This document shows, in pieces, positions 46,816 to 60,200 of a DNA stretch of 64,000 nucleotides. The notes under the pieces are model-generated. The model did not search any database and was not told the origin of the DNA. It worked only from the letters and a program-made list of their open reading frames with translations. The position numbers and the translations under genes were made by a program. The stretch covers positions 22,116 through 86,115 of the forward strand of contig LGRX02035283.1 in assembly GCA_001247695.2 (NCBI GenBank), in the 5' to 3' direction. The DNA comes from Cymbomonas tetramitiformis. Taxonomy: Eukaryota; Chlorophyta; Pyramimonadophyceae; Pyramimonadales; Pyramimonadaceae. Numbering within the stretch: the first letter of the stretch is position 1; each line of letters begins with the position of its first letter.

Positions 46816-49117
46816 ATGGTTGCTTCTACTAGATCAACGGCTAGCATGGCGCATCGCCGCCGCACATTAAGCACAATCTTTGACTCCGTTGCTGCCAGGC
46901 ATGCCAACACACCCGCGACCCCGACAGCGGCACAGCCGGCCGCTAATTCGGCGGGTGCTACATTTTTGGCATCGGTACGCACCTTACAGCGGGAGCACTT
47001 CGACATGAAGGTGGCGAAGCACGTCCAGCGCAAGTTGTTCGACGGCAAAGAGGGGAGATTTTCCGGTGCGGAGCCCCACGCGGCGGCCATCTTCACGAGG
47101 ATGGTCTCTGCCCTGCAGGCGGCATTCGTCACTGAGGACACCGGTTTCCTCCCGCTCTTCACGCTGGACGACGCTACTTTGGCCGTCCGCGTGGAGGCCA
47201 ACAATTTGTTGTTCTCCACGATCGAGCTGCTGATCGACCCCTCGTCGCCCGCAGCGGACTGGTTGGACTCGTCCCACGCCAGCTTCCCAGCAGACGGTAA
47301 GCGTGTCCTGCTCGAGTTCGCCCGTCGGATGATCCCGGTTGGGGACCCCTTCCAGGGGCAAGCGGACATGTTTGCCGTCCGCATCGCTGCGGGCGTGGAC
47401 CCTCATGGACCCATTGAGGACTTCAACGCCGCGCTCAAGGCAGCGAGGACGAGATCAACGCTCCAGGACGAGGACGTGAAGTCCCTTTTCATCAAAGCCC
47501 TCGACGCCACCTTCTACCAACCGGTGGTGTCCCGTTTGCTCCTTCACGACCAGCGAGCCGCCCACGACCTACTCACCATTCAGCAGTGGGTGCGGGAGTG
47601 CTACGGCGAGCACGTGCGGGCGGGCACCGCCACCGCATCGGCACACCGGTACTCCCACGGCACGCATTTCATGGAGAAGGACGTTGATGGGTCGGGTGCG
47701 GCGAGTGAGATCGCGGACTTGCGGACAATGGTGCTCGACTTGAAGAGGCAATTGGCCACCTTCCTCGTCACCGCCCGAGTCCGAACCGTCTCCGCGGGGA
47801 TTTACCCCTCGCGCGGACAAACCGGACCGCCGGGTCAAGACCCGTTTCGCAGCCTCGCCCCTCCCCAAAGGGGGGAATTGGTCTCAGTCCGTCTCGCGGA
47901 AGGTGGCCTTCCACCGCGGAAGCGGTGCGACGATCCCGTACTGCCAAAATCAGGTATGTGCTAAGGGGAAGGCGAGGCACTGGCACCGGGACTGCCCGAA
48001 CGGGGGCAGGACCGGACTCTCGGCCTTCGCCTTCGCCGAAGAGGCCGAAAACTCCGTGTTGGCCGCGAAGTTCCAACACGCCATCGACAACAGCGACCCC
48101 GTGGAGTTCGACGCCCTCTGCATGCTTGCGGGCGGGAAGCCGGAGGTCTTCACCGATCTCTCCGCGTGCTCGTTCTGCGAGGAGGGCGGTGAGGTCCTCG
48201 TGTCCGCCGTCGCCGAGTTCTCTGAGATGGCGCACGCGGCTGGAGCTTCCACATTCAACATCAACACCTTCACTGCCGACATGCCGGTGGTGTCGGAGCC
48301 ACCCGCGCACTCCCCGCCCGCGTCGGTTGAGTCCGAGGACGATTGGACCGGTCCGCCAAACCCCTTCTGCCCTCCCGTCACACGCACGTTTGCCGACTTC
48401 ATTGAGGGCACGGGGGTTGCATTGGTGCCCGACGAGCCGGCCCCAAGCATGAATTTGCTCTCCGCGGTTGGGGAGCCGGAACGCGTGATCGACTACGAGC
48501 CCGCAACTTGCGCCACGAGCGACGATGACGACGAGGGTGACTCGGTGACACTGCCGCGACCACGGTACGGCTGCGGGAACGGCATTCCGAGGTTCGCGAG
48601 ATCTCTCCTCACTTCCTCCTTGGTGTGCGCGCTCTTTGTTATTTGTGCCGCCGCCGCGCCGCACGCCGTTACCGGTGTCGGTGGTGCCGATGCGCGCACA
48701 TGCACGGCTGCACCGGTCGGTGGTGCTACGTGGACTACCTCGGCGGTCCCGGCTACGGAGGCTTCGCCGACTGACATGGTTCATGGCGTGCCGTGTGCTA
48801 TCCCACCTCGTCGCCGACGGCGGGAGCAGAGACGGCAGGGCCTCTACATGGCTCCGATGCCGTGGCATCCCGGGCCGCCACCGCCTGCCGAGTTGTTTGT
48901 GGACGGCCCTCCGCTGTCGCCGGCTTCATCTTCAGACGACGAGGCTCCACCGTCGGGCAGCACTTGGCTGCATCCCGGTGCGGTGCGGCCTCCCGTGATC
49001 GAGAACTCGTCAATTTCTTCTACGAATGATTCATCACCGGCCCCGGGGGCCGGCAACTGCTTCACAATCACGCTGCTCCGAGCCGGGCAGACAGCTCCGA
49101 AGACCACTAGTGGCTAG
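46816..49117 (+). pseudogene. gag of the gag-only element, one frameshift
   Basis: ATG at 46816 (MVASTRSTASMAHRR) follows a ~390-base leader. The first frame runs to 47964 and the second from about 47890 to 49117. The first part has capsid-like helices (VKSLFIKALDATF, LLLHDQRAA, IQQWVREC) and a short coiled coil. The second has a zinc knuckle (CQNQVCAKGKARHWHRDC, 47942-47995) with slightly odd spacing, then an acidic/Pro-rich tail holding one hydrophobic segment (LLTSSLVCALFVICAAAA, near 48605). The shift could be a mutation or a programmed frameshift. The homolog at 6490-7516 shares the first part only. Confidence 0.85.
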
Positions 49118-49353
49118 GATTAGTCACGCCGTGCCTGCCTGGGAGTTAGCTGTAGTATAGCCTCCTAGATGTGCAGAAGGGCTCTCTACATTTGAGCTGT
49201 GTTTAGGGTTTTAGCAAAGTAACAGCAGTATCTGACAATCTTGCTGTGACCTGGGACCGCCCTGACCAAGAGTACTACAGTTTCCTCCTGAAGTTAAGTA
49301 GGGAGTTTGTTTGCTTCGTTCACTACTAGCTCCGGTCACCACCCTAGGTGGTG
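49118..49353 (+). other. 3' untranslated region with hairpin abutting the 3' LTR
   Basis: There is no purine tract at the expected place. Instead CACCACC-CTA-GGTGGTG (49337-49353) ends exactly where the LTR starts. The LTR at 14191 has the same arrangement. Confidence 0.7.
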
Positions 49354-49564
49354 TGCTGGATGTGACACACCGACAGTCAAAATATGTCACTTGTCACTTC
49401 CTATAGTAGGCTGGGTGACCGTCACCAGTAGACGGGAAACACCCGTTAGTATTTATGCGTACCTCTTTTATCAATCTGAGACTTTTACCGTTATGATATC
49501 GAAACCCTTAACTCAGGGTTTATTCTCCGTTATCCGATATATACACCCGACTATATATCTGACA
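49354..49564 (+). repeat. 3' LTR of the gag-only element (211 bp)
   Basis: Near-identical to 46218-46428; followed by the GATCC duplication. Confidence 0.9.
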
Positions 49565-49569
49565 GATCC

Positions 49570-51800
49570 CACACAAGACGTCGGAACGAAAACATACAAG
49601 ATGAAAACAAACGAATGCGATACACACACGTAAGCGAGTGCATACAAAATGCGGCACACCAGTTGAGCAACAAAAACAATGGGCGCATGTGTCACAAGGG
49701 GGCATACGCGGATGCCACATGGGGCATATGGCGGGGGGGATCGGGGAATTAGGGAGAATACACAAGTCATCTGAAAACGTACAGTGACATGAGGGGCACA
49801 CACACGAGAGTGCATATGAAACTAAAATGGTATGCGAGGATGCAGCGAGGATCTCGTAGGCGAGCGTTGAGCGTGGAGTCGGTCGAAGATGACCACAAGC
49901 GGAAAGGGGTCGACTAGTCGTCGAAGGTCATCATGCGGTCGAGCACTGATCCTGCATGTAAGCAAAAAGTTAGTCATGCATACACATATCGATGCATACA
50001 CACTTAACGTCAGTCGCAGAAACATTATGCACAAAGATATTCATAGCAGGCGGCAGGGTCACAACGGCAGGGTCACAACAGGAGGTGCACGGGAAGATGC
50101 AAACAAGAAATGAGCTTGAAATTGCATCAGAACTCCCCTTTGGTTTATTTCGAAGTTCGAAGCATCGATCTTAGAAATCCAGCTTTCTAGGCATTGATTG
50201 GCAGTATATTTTTTACTATGACAGACGACTGAAAACTTGAACGATCTTGGAAATCTGTTTTTTGAGTTTCCGATTGGCTAGTATTTTATAATGTGACTCG
50301 TGATTGAAAAGACGATCGACTGCGTTGATGACAGACGATCATCGGAGACATCTTCACCGTTCGCTTCGCCGTTCGCTGACGCGACGGTACAGATCACCGG
50401 GCGCTGACGCGCCGGTTACAAAACAGCCTGAGGTAGGATAGACTGTGATGACATGTCATGACATTGACATGACATGACATGACAGCGACATTGACAGCGA
50501 CAGCGCAGCGACAGCGACATCCCGACAGCGACAGTCGACACCGATGACACACCGATGACGCTGTACTGTAAGCAATATTTGAGCAATATCGCGAGTTGTG
50601 ATGACGTGGCAGAGTCGAGAAATATTGTTGCAAAGCATATTTCATGACGTGGCTCTCACATGATCCCTTGGATTAATCGAGGGCTGATGTGTCACAAATA
50701 TATCATGAAGAGGTGCTAATTAGCCCCAATATCACCTGAGGGAGCGTCGGCTAATTAGCACCTCTTCATACTATATATTCAACTTTGGATTCTACATTCT
50801 AGATTCTTGATTTTACTTATAAAAATCGTAAAGATCGAAAGATCATTCTCGAATCTCGATTCTGGGTTTCTGGCGAAGTCTGAAGTGGCGATTTTACGAG
50901 CCGGAGGAGATCCGCCGAGCGAGAGGCAGCCAGGCAGGCCCTGTTCTGCCTTGCGTGAGCGCGAGCGTCTCGTCGTCCTCAAGTGCCAGCCTGTCACTCG
51001 CCTGTCCAGATATTTCATATTTGATATTATGCGTCACCTTGCCTAAGCTGTCTATGTCTTGGCGGTGCTGTAATATATAAATGACTGACGCAAATTGCTG
51101 ACGCTCGCGCTCCCTCAGGTGATATTGGGGCTTATAATTAGTTAATTACAGTAGCACCTCTTCATACTATCTCTATGTGTCACTGTAATCTCAAATCTGT
51201 GATATCAATCGAAAGAACGCCAAATTGTGAGCTCAATCGAATACGAGAGGGCACGGTGACACCTCTGCTCCTTATGATTTGGAACCTGGCCAAATTACTT
51301 ACCTTACTTAATCGGCAGCAGCAAAGCGCGAATCCCAACGGGCGACACAGACGAACTTCCGATCTCACGATCGCCAGACGCTAACGATGACAGTGCCACC
51401 GCAGTCGCGTACATTTACCGCGACGCCACCCACGCGTTATCGCATGGCATGTTGGGATGCAAAAAGCGAAGCTCTGTCGCGCACATGATCCTACGGTCAG
51501 ATGGCCTAGTGGAGATCTCTTTCTAAGATCGATCCGCCTAGTATTCAATATAAACTGATAACAGCAGTCAACTTTGTTCTTACACAGAAGCTCCGGATTA
51601 GCTTCATGCTTTTGTTTTCACGGCTTAGACAAATGGGGTTAGTATCCTCACTAAAATTTGACACCTGTTAGCCTATAATGAAGCCAGGAAAGAAAGCGTG
51701 GACCTGGAACAAGAAATATCCAATTCAGTTGTTAACAAGATAATCAAACTAGCCTTCTTGATTTTTCGTCACTCTGCTTTCACTTTAGAAGTTTTAAGTC
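49570..51800. other. Gene-poor region upstream of nadB
   Basis: No complete gene is seen. On the minus strand 49962-49917 could be a terminal exon (TACATGCAG acceptor, then SVLDRMMTFDD and stop), unsupported otherwise. 50450-50580 is a run of GACATGACATGACAGCGAC words. 50643-50775 is the interspersed repeat of 45600 with an inverted pair (GAAGAGGTGCTAATTAGCC and complement). The nadB promoter must lie within 51170-51800; I see no clear TATA box or other element. Confidence 0.5.
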
Positions 51801-54800
51801 ATGTATTCTAGCTGCCCCTTACTTACCACCTTCTCCACACTGGAGCACATCAGCACCACTGCCACCTTGGGCCGGAAAGGTGTTGTTCAGACTTCAGGCG
51901 CTGCAATTTACGTTTCGAACAAAAGTGCATATCTTTCGACACGCCCCACCTGCATCGGTCTGCGCCGTCGAAACGGCCATCTCCTGCAGCAGGCAACGTT
52001 GTCTGTGGCCCCTCGAGCCGTCCCCAAAGGCGCTCACTGCCGTATGACAGTTTCCTGCTTGTCTAACGCAGCAAACGACGACCACACCGTAATCAACACC
52101 GACTTCGTGGTGCGTGCCTTGCACGATATGTCTCCTCTCTTCACGTACGTTGAACTTGCGCTGGGGTGTCTCGGTGCTTGCTGTGCGTGGCTGATATCCA
52201 GTTGCGAGGCTCTCGACCTGCAGGTTGTTGGCAGCGGCATCGCTGGACTATCATACGCGCTCCGAGTTGCTGACCACGGAAAGGTAGCTATAGTCACCAA
52301 AGATGTCGCCCACGAAGGAAGCACACGATATGCACAGGTGGGTACATCCAACTTCGACGCCGACTCGTGTGGTGCTTTTTGTGCAGTGGCTGAATTTTCT
52401 TTGCTTGCTCACAGGGAGGCATATGTGCCGTGTTGGATGCCAATGACTCCGTCGAGAGCCACATTTCTGATACAGTAAGTTGTGAAATACGTACTTGAAG
52501 TTTTCCCCGTCGCGTTTGTGTTTTTTGTTCGTGTACTGGATATCCTGGATTTTCCGGTGAGCTTAGTGCAGTGTCTTTCTGATCACTGAGGATCTGTTCG
52601 TTCATTCTGGTTACAGCTGGTGGCTGGAGATTTTCTTTGTGATCTTCATGCGGTCGAGATGGTTTGTAGTGAGGGTGCCGCAGCGGTACTGGAGCTGGTT
52701 GATATGGTATTTTCCCGGGCACTTGTATGTGCAGTTCCGTATTTCCTGGAACGATTAAGATACCTAGCTCGTCCCTTCGTTCATGACCTTTGGTGCGTTT
52801 GGGATGCCCAGGGAGCCGAATTCACCCGCAGCTCGTCCGGCGAACTGCACTTAACGCGCGAAGGTGGACACGAGCACAACCGCATAGGTGTGTAGCCATG
52901 CTTTTTTTCTGTCCTTTTGCATTATATCCTCCGGAACTCTTCTTTGTGGCTAACGGAGCTGCTTGGCATTGTAAGCACTTTAAAATTTCTTTTTGGCTGG
53001 TTTCCAGTTCACGCTGCGGATATGACCGGTCGCGAGATCGAACGTGTGCTCGTTGAGAAGGCCCTGGCACACCCCAACATTCACTTTTACGAAAAACATT
53101 TCGCAACCGATCTGGTCACCGTTCAGGTATGTACTTGGACTATTTTCTTCGACTCGATCGCTGGCTGCTCTTGTGCGTTTGTAGTAAGGAAGATGTGTCT
53201 GCTGTTTTATCGGAAGGCTTTCACGCTATTATCAACGCTCAACCTGCACGACGATATTAACGGTCAAACGCTTTACCTCAGGACGGGGAGGTGACACGTT
53301 GTATCGGTATTGACGTCGTGGACCGTAGCACGAACAAGGATATCCGTTTTGTATCCACGGTAACGATGCTTGCGGCTGGAGGCGCCGGGCATATCTACCC
53401 AAATACCACGAATCCGCTGGTGGCGACAGGTGATGGGATCGCTATGGCTGCTCGTGCAAAGGCTCATATTGCCAACATGGAATTTATGCAGTTCCACCCT
53501 ACCTCCCTCTACGTCGAGCCAGACGGAGCTGCGGGGACACGCGATAGTGTTTTCTTGATAACCGAAGCGGTGCGCCCCTTGTGACTGTATTTCATCTCCC
53601 AGATGTGGGGTACAAACACCGATACGGACGACCTGACGTGCTTTTTGCCACAGGTTCGAGGTGAGGGAGGTTTGCTGTACAACGCGGCCGGAGAGCGCTT
53701 CATGCCGAAGTATGATTCTCGGTTAGAGCTGGCCCCTCGAGACGTTGTTGCCCGAAGCATTGACGACCAGCTCAAGAAGCATGGTGACAAGTGTGTGTAC
53801 CTGGATATTACGCATAAGCCAGCGAAAGAGGTAGTTACTCCTTCCCTGCCTTGTTTTCAAACTTGACTAAAGACTCTGTTTACCACTCTTGATGTGTTGT
53901 ACAATGGCCGAAGACTTGCAGCACTTTTTTTGCTATGGTCAGGTCAACAGGCTTTTTGATTTTTTTTTACGGTGAATGAAGGTCTCGGGTCCAGAACGGC
54001 TTGTGTGTGACCTCTGCTTGTACCAAGGAGTTTGCGTCGATGTTTATGGAACTTTCTACTAACTAGATTGCTTTGTTACCTACACTCAGATTATGGAACA
54101 CTTTCCGAACATCGCAGCACACCTTCAAGACAATCTTGGGCTTGACATAACAAAAGATAGAATTCCGGTCGTGCCGGCGATGCATTACACCTGCGGCGGA
54201 GTGAAGACCGGACTCAAGGGTGACACTTCGTTGCCCGGGCTCTATGCGACGGGTGAGGCGGCATACACTGGGCTGCACGGTGCGAACCGCCTGGCCAGCA
54301 ACTCTCTGCTGGAGGGTTTGGTGTATAGCTTGAAGGCGGCCAGTGCTTCGACCAAATACGCGCAGATGAATGCCCGTCAGGCAAGCTCCCTGTTCGAGGA
54401 CGCAGCGGAAGAGTTCTCCAGTCGCGAACTTCTGAGTCCACCCGAGGATGCAAAGTCGGTGGAGCACGCCCTCAAGGTGTTAATGAACCTCCGTCAAAAA
54501 CTGCAGGCCACCATGTGGGAGAACGCTGGTATTGTACGCTCGAATACCCGACTCCTCGATGCCATGGAACAAGTCAAGAGGCTGCGAATGGAACTGGAAG
54601 CAATATCTTCAGAAGTGGATCTGGGCTCTCTGGCGACCATTGACTGCGAACTGAAAGTAGAGCATTTTGAGCTGCTGAATCTGTTCACTGTTAGTGAGCT
54701 TGTTGTGGTAAGTGCGATGATGCGAAAGGAGAGCCGGGGACTGCACTACACGACAGACTATCCTTACAAGGTTGAAGGTGAACGGCGTCCAACGGTCATT

Positions 54801-54887
54801 AATACACCGCTGAAGTCTGCCCGGAAAAAGATCCGACGAATGGTGACACTTGATATGGGGAAACGTGAGATGGAAGTCTCGTCCTGA
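51801..54887 (+). CDS. nadB: L-aspartate oxidase, nine exons, probably plastid-targeted
   Basis: The enzyme oxidises L-aspartate to iminoaspartate with FAD, first step of de novo NAD synthesis; quinolinate synthase takes the product. Exons: 51801-52144, 52202-52337, 52415-52474, 52617-52706, 52812-52887, 53008-53126, 53282-53569, 53654-53830, 54090-54887. All introns are GT-AG (57-259 bases) and the exons join to 695 codons plus stop. Residues 1-115 are rich in Ser/Thr/Arg, fitting a transit peptide. The FAD loop GSGIAGL is at 125-131, [14 protein letters not shown] at 158-171, [13 protein letters not shown] at 223-235, HYTCGG at 462-467 and [15 protein letters not shown] at 493-507; [14 protein letters not shown] is near the C-terminus. 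These are the standard oxidase signatures. It is longer than bacterial NadB (about 540) mainly through the N-terminus. No frameshift is seen. Confidence 0.96.
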
Positions 54888-57287
54888 AGGATATTTGCTT
54901 GCGCGGGGTTCTCACTTGGCTTAGCTTTTGAGGAAGTAGCTGTGAACGACAGTAAGACTTTTGCAAAGTGGTTTTGCTGTCTATGTGAGCTGGATTTGAT
55001 TTTTCTTTCTTGACAGTGCCCGGGGCGGAGGTTCCCGGTGTTGGAGGGAGTTCACTGCTGAAAATGGTGTCAGTCATTTAATGGCGATGACGTTAGGCAT
55101 TTAAAGGCGTCATCCATTATAAGTGCAAGTGGGTGATGACAAAGACACACTTAGAATTGAGATATGTGATCGAAAATTGTAATAACCTACATTTGAGCCA
55201 ACATTGAGAACGTGAAAAAATACACTCCAACGTCGCTGCGCGTTTCGCTGTCTCGTCGCTGTGTCGCGTCGCAGTGTTGCTGTCTCATTGCGTCGGGCAG
55301 CGATAGAATTCTGCTCTAAACAACAAAAGAATGTGCCACCTTAAGATCCGTTCGCGTTGGCGGAAATCGAATTTTAACCAATAGTCGAATACGATGACGT
55401 CCCTTCGGGAATTTGATAGGTTGAACAGAGCAACGGACAATGATGTTCGATGCGGACGGTTGAATTGTGATCAAGTTCAAAACAGTAGCCATAAAGCGCG
55501 GGTCTTGAAATCGGGTTCTGCAGCAAGATTTTTTCACAGCCTTCCTTGCACTGCCTATAGTGTGGTTTGCTCTTGCAGCTTGAGTTGTTTATATTCGCGT
55601 TATTCATTTACTTATCCTACTGCCGTTTGCTTTTATGATTACGCGTATGGCTGCTTTTCTAAGCGCTCATTGGTTCGTCATTCTGCACTTCTACGGCAAC
55701 AATGGCTTACCGTACTATTTTGTTCTATCATTGACCGTTTTGGGCAGGTGACGCTTTTTTTGTTGGTGTGCAATTCTTTGTGTGTAGGTCACGCTTCTAT
55801 TTTTATGGACATCTCTCGTGATCATTCACGCTGGCGCGTCGCATTCTATTTTTCTTTTCGGACGTCCTGCACCTTATCTCAGCATCGGGATTTACTGATT
55901 TGGAGGTGGCAGCGTGTTTGAGGCTTGACCTTGACTGGATAAACCCGGTCACGCAGACCAAGCTATTGCTTACGTTGCTAGACCTGAATGAAACGTTGTA
56001 AGATCGGATTGAGTGGAACAGTTTTTCGTGCGGCTCCTCCTATTGTATTTCCGGGACTACTGCACCTACAAAGTTGTATTCTTATACAGTTGATCTCAGC
56101 ATCGGGAGTTACGGACTCCTCTACCCGCAAAAGCTTTATTTTTGCCTAGTTGATCTCCGATTCTGCCTTGGAGGTAGCAGCGTGTCTGGGACTTGAACCG
56201 GTCGGGATCATCCCGGTCGTCGTAGACCATGCTACCGCTGACTTTTTTGTGACTCGTTGCAGGATCGAACGAGTGGGACAGTTTCTTGTGCAGCTTCTAC
56301 ATCTGTACTGTTAAGTGTGTATATATTTCATGATCTTCTGCGAGACACTCATTAAACGAACACGACATTGGTTCACGATATCTTGTTTGTGTTTCTTCTC
56401 AACTGACAAGTCAACTCGTAACGTATGCGCAGGTACCGATAGATGTCCGCAGCAGACCCCGATCCTTTACTCGGTGTAATCATCGTTTCTAGCGTGGACT
56501 TGAAAAACTTGCTTAAAATGTACGCTGTAGTATCTTCGCAATGAAGAAAAGGATGGCTTGTCAGTAGCAGTTCAGTCGTCGGCGGCAAATCTGTAGCAGA
56601 TTTTCGGAATCTAGTTTTGCTGGTTTAGTGTAATGAAAGGGCCGGGGGAAATTTTTTGTATGTCAAATAAAATTGAAATATTTGCCGACGGAAAAAGCTT
56701 TATATCAACACTTTATGTATATCAAATTGTGGATATTTAAGCTCAAAAATATCCTCACAAAATATGGGAAATGTAGACGGAGCATGCCGAATTTTTAAGC
56801 AATTTAATTCACACTTTGCTATATGTACCTTAAAAGGTTTACACTTTGCTATATGTACCTATCATATGGCAAACACAACGAAACTTTGCAAACATTTTCT
56901 TCATCGCAAGTTCTAGGGACAATATCATTTTATCACGAGCAGGATCCGTCAAGACTCAAGAGTTTAGGATGCTGGATGCGGCTAGTGGGAGTGGGTCATT
57001 GGGCATGCATCGAGACAGCGGCCTCGGCGCATGCCCATCCGGGTCTGGCAGTATTCACAAATGGGGCTATCATGCTGTCGTCAATAACGTTGCTTCGTCA
57101 TGAGTGTCAAACTATCACCTATAATGATGTATGCAGCAATGCCTTGCAAATGGAACTGGGGATTAGCGCCTCACGCCCTTAGCACACTTTAGTAGTTGGT
57201 CCATTCCGACTCAGGAAGAAAAGGTAACTGCTATACTAGCTCGAGCAAATCCGACTATATTCAAGTACAGCATCACACACAAGCATT
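54888..57287. other. Intergenic region between convergent nadB and hisG
   Basis: It holds the 3' ends of both genes. An ATG frame of 175 codons (55394-55921) is Cys/Ser/Tyr-rich and matches nothing I know. Two degenerate copies of a GGAGGTRGCAGCGTGT block lie near 55900 and 56171. The rest is AT-rich and shows no gene. Confidence 0.55.
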
Positions 57288-60200
57288 CTAAGATTCAATG
57301 CTGTTTACAAATTCATCATAGTCTTCAATACCCAATTCTTTGAGAAGAGAAGTCCACCTCTCCGGTTCCTCCTCATATACATATGTGCAAGGAGACACAA
57401 TGACTCCACTTCCACCAAGCTGCAATCACGAGGAGCACTTTAGAAACTGACAAGTGATGTCCAAGAAGGTAGAACTACTTCAGAAGAAAGGGCAAAATGA
57501 AACATCCAGGGCACGCACCTTACGAATCTGTTTGATCGAACGGTAAAGATCATCCTGCGAGGACCACTCATCACATAATTAAAATAGAATCAGGAAAAGG
57601 TGGATAACTCAAAAGGACTTTCCTATTTCTAGAACCAAATCCGGATGCAAGCTGAGGGCCGGAACCTTGGGGATCATAATTGTGATGGCGTAGAACGCCC
57701 CGTCTGTGATAACGTCCCCCTGACGAGTGAAGACCCGGCTAACAGTGGGTCCCTACACAACACCACATGCCGTTAGTCATAGGGAAATTTGCACACCAAC
57801 CATCACACAATCGCACCAACAAAAAGCAGTGCATGCATCAACACCGGGGACAGGTGCTCAGGTATGCGCCTTGTCATAGTACAGCAAGAACTCACTGCCA
57901 CATTCTCGTGTGATTTTGAGGCTACGTTTGGCACCTGCTTCTTCTTGCTTGGTGAGAGTCTCTGCACCACTGCTCGTGCAGGAAATGCCAGCATTGCAGC
58001 AGGTATATGCTTCAGCACCCGCCACACAAGAAGAAGGACACGCCCGCTATTAAAACCTAATGGCGGGCATTCTCTCCTAAACTCCGTATGTATGCCCACC
58101 AAAACCAGTGTGGAAAAAGGGAAAGTGAAGAAGGGCAGGCAGGCACCTGGAGCCCTCCAAGCAGCGGGTCAGAGTCCAAGATTATCCGCGCCACGTCCTC
58201 TTGCGACTCTCCTCGCATGTTTGCAACAACCTGCATTCGAAGCGAAGGGCTTCCACTGCACTTTGTCAGGGGGCCTATCGAGGGTCCAACCACCTCCGTA
58301 GCCTGCACGCAGGATATCACCGGTGATATATTCATATTTATTGGCTTTTACACGTTACGTCGCATGATGTGTAGTTATGGGTGGGGGATCTGCCGCCTGG
58401 CGGCGGATTGGCCTGGCATTCTTGTGAGTTTGCCACCTCCCACATGGGATGGGCCTGACCAAGGTGGCAAGGGTAAGCAGCGCGGCCTAGCTGGGCGCGT
58501 TTGCGCAACTCGAGGAGGGAATGTGGGAGCTATTTCCGGCGGTGGCGGTGGCGGTGGGAGCAAGGGAGCGACCTGCCGCATGTCCAGTCCTTGTGAGCGG
58601 CCATGCAGAAGGTGTCGGAGGCGGTGCGGGGGGTTGAGGAGGCAAGGGGAGCAAATGAGCATTTGTCACCACAGGTGCCAAAGGCGGACGGCGTCATGAA
58701 GTTGAGTGATTACAGCAGGGCACAAAAGCGCGCGCAACGGGTCTGTGTTGCTGTCCTCCACGCCGTGTATTGACTTTGGCTGGCTGGGCACGCGGGGGCG
58801 TCTCAGCTCCCTCGGCTTTTCTCAGTGACCTACAACAGCATTGGGTTGGCATTCTTGAGGGGTATTCCGTGCTGCCTAACCTCGGAGTTCAGTTTGGGCG
58901 AGTACCGGGTGGCATTACGACACATTTTTCATGCTGAGCAGCCCCTCCTTGGCCAAGCGGGAAAGTGGCCTGATTGTGGGGGGCGCTTCATCGGACCTGG
59001 CAGTACCGGATGCAAAGGGGCCCGGTCAGCGTCTAATAGCTGATGTGGCCACCGCGCAGCCGATGACGCACCTGGGAGCGGCCATCATGGCCCCGGAGGC
59101 GGCGGGCAAGGAAGGTGGGAGGAGAGCAACGAAGACGTGCACCCACACCAATGGATGACTTTCGGTGTGGAGGTGTATGGAGGGCTCGGGCCTGGGGCGG
59201 CTGGATTCTTGGAGAAGACGCAGTGGCGCTTCGAGGAGCGGCGATACATGGAAGAAAATGCGGGAGAGGAAGAGGAGGTGGATAATAATGAAGGTGGGGA
59301 CCAGAACGAGGAGGAGGCACTTGGCAGTTGCACGCGATGGAAGGAGAAGTGGATCCCGCTGCTCTCATTCGCGCTCGTGGCGCTGATTATCCGACAAAGC
59401 CCAGGGGCGATGCACGGCCAGAGGTGGTTGGATCAGGGCTGGTGGAGGGGGTGTGAGGGGAGGCATGGACCCCAACCCAGATCGTAAAGAGGGGGCTTGA
59501 CAGGAGGAGGTGGAGAGGTTGGAGCTGATGGACAAAGCTTGGGAGGACGCGATTGAGGAGACGGGTCGATGCTACACACGCCGGGCAAGATGGCATGGTG
59601 GCAGGACGCAAGGGTTTGCGGGAACGCAACATGAGCAGTCTGGGCAGGCTTCCGGTGGGGCCAGTGAGGCAGAAAGGATGGCATCAAGGCTCTTGGAGAG
59701 TATGAAGGATGTGCGGCAAGAAGCGGAGAACCTTCAGGCGGCGGAGGGCCGGGGATTGGGTGACAGAGAGGCGTAGTCTGCAGAGGTGTCCGTGGGGCGG
59801 GTCTAGCCAGGCGGCCTCGTCTCAGCACCTGAGTGTTCAGGATATCTTGGCATAGGGGGATGACCTCTTATCGCCGGGCCCAGAGCGCGGGGTCTGGACA
59901 CAGGAGCAGAGCGCGGCCTCACCAGAGTAGGCAATGGCGTTGGCCGAGGTAAGAGTGGCCACTTTGATCAATCAGTAGTCTAGACAAATCGGAATCAATC
60001 GACGAGCAGTCCCAAAAAATCAGTATCGATCGATAAGGCACTTTACAACCTATATGGGGGCAAGCAGGCGGGTGACTCAGCTTCTTAAGGGGGCTGTTGC
60101 ACGGGGGGAACTGGTGGGGAGGGGGGTCTTGAGCAAGGTGCGGGTGGAAGGGTTACAGGTGGAGATGACACATGCCGGGCCCTTCAAGGCCCAACCCTGC

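Larger units (their letters stand above)
46218..49564 (+). mobile_element. Complete gag-only LTR retrotransposon (3.35 kb), 5-bp target duplication GATCC
   Basis: Two 211-bp LTRs (46218-46428 and 49354-49564), TGCTGGATGTGACAC...ATCTGACA, flank one coding region. GATCC is at 46213-46217 and 49565-49569. Inside there is gag with a zinc knuckle but no protease, RT, RNase H or integrase. It must depend on enzymes of another element. It resembles the class called TR-GAG in plants. Confidence 0.9.

Noticed and set aside
55394..55921. 175-codon ORF downstream of nadB
   Set aside because: Composition is Cys/Ser/Tyr-rich, no homologous motif, no splice or context support.
56173..56236. tRNA gene on the minus strand
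   Set aside because: It has a 7-bp acceptor-like pairing (GGTAGCA/TGCTACC) and a GGTTCAAGTCC box, but it is only 64 bases long and the T and anticodon stems do not pair. At best a tRNA-derived relic.
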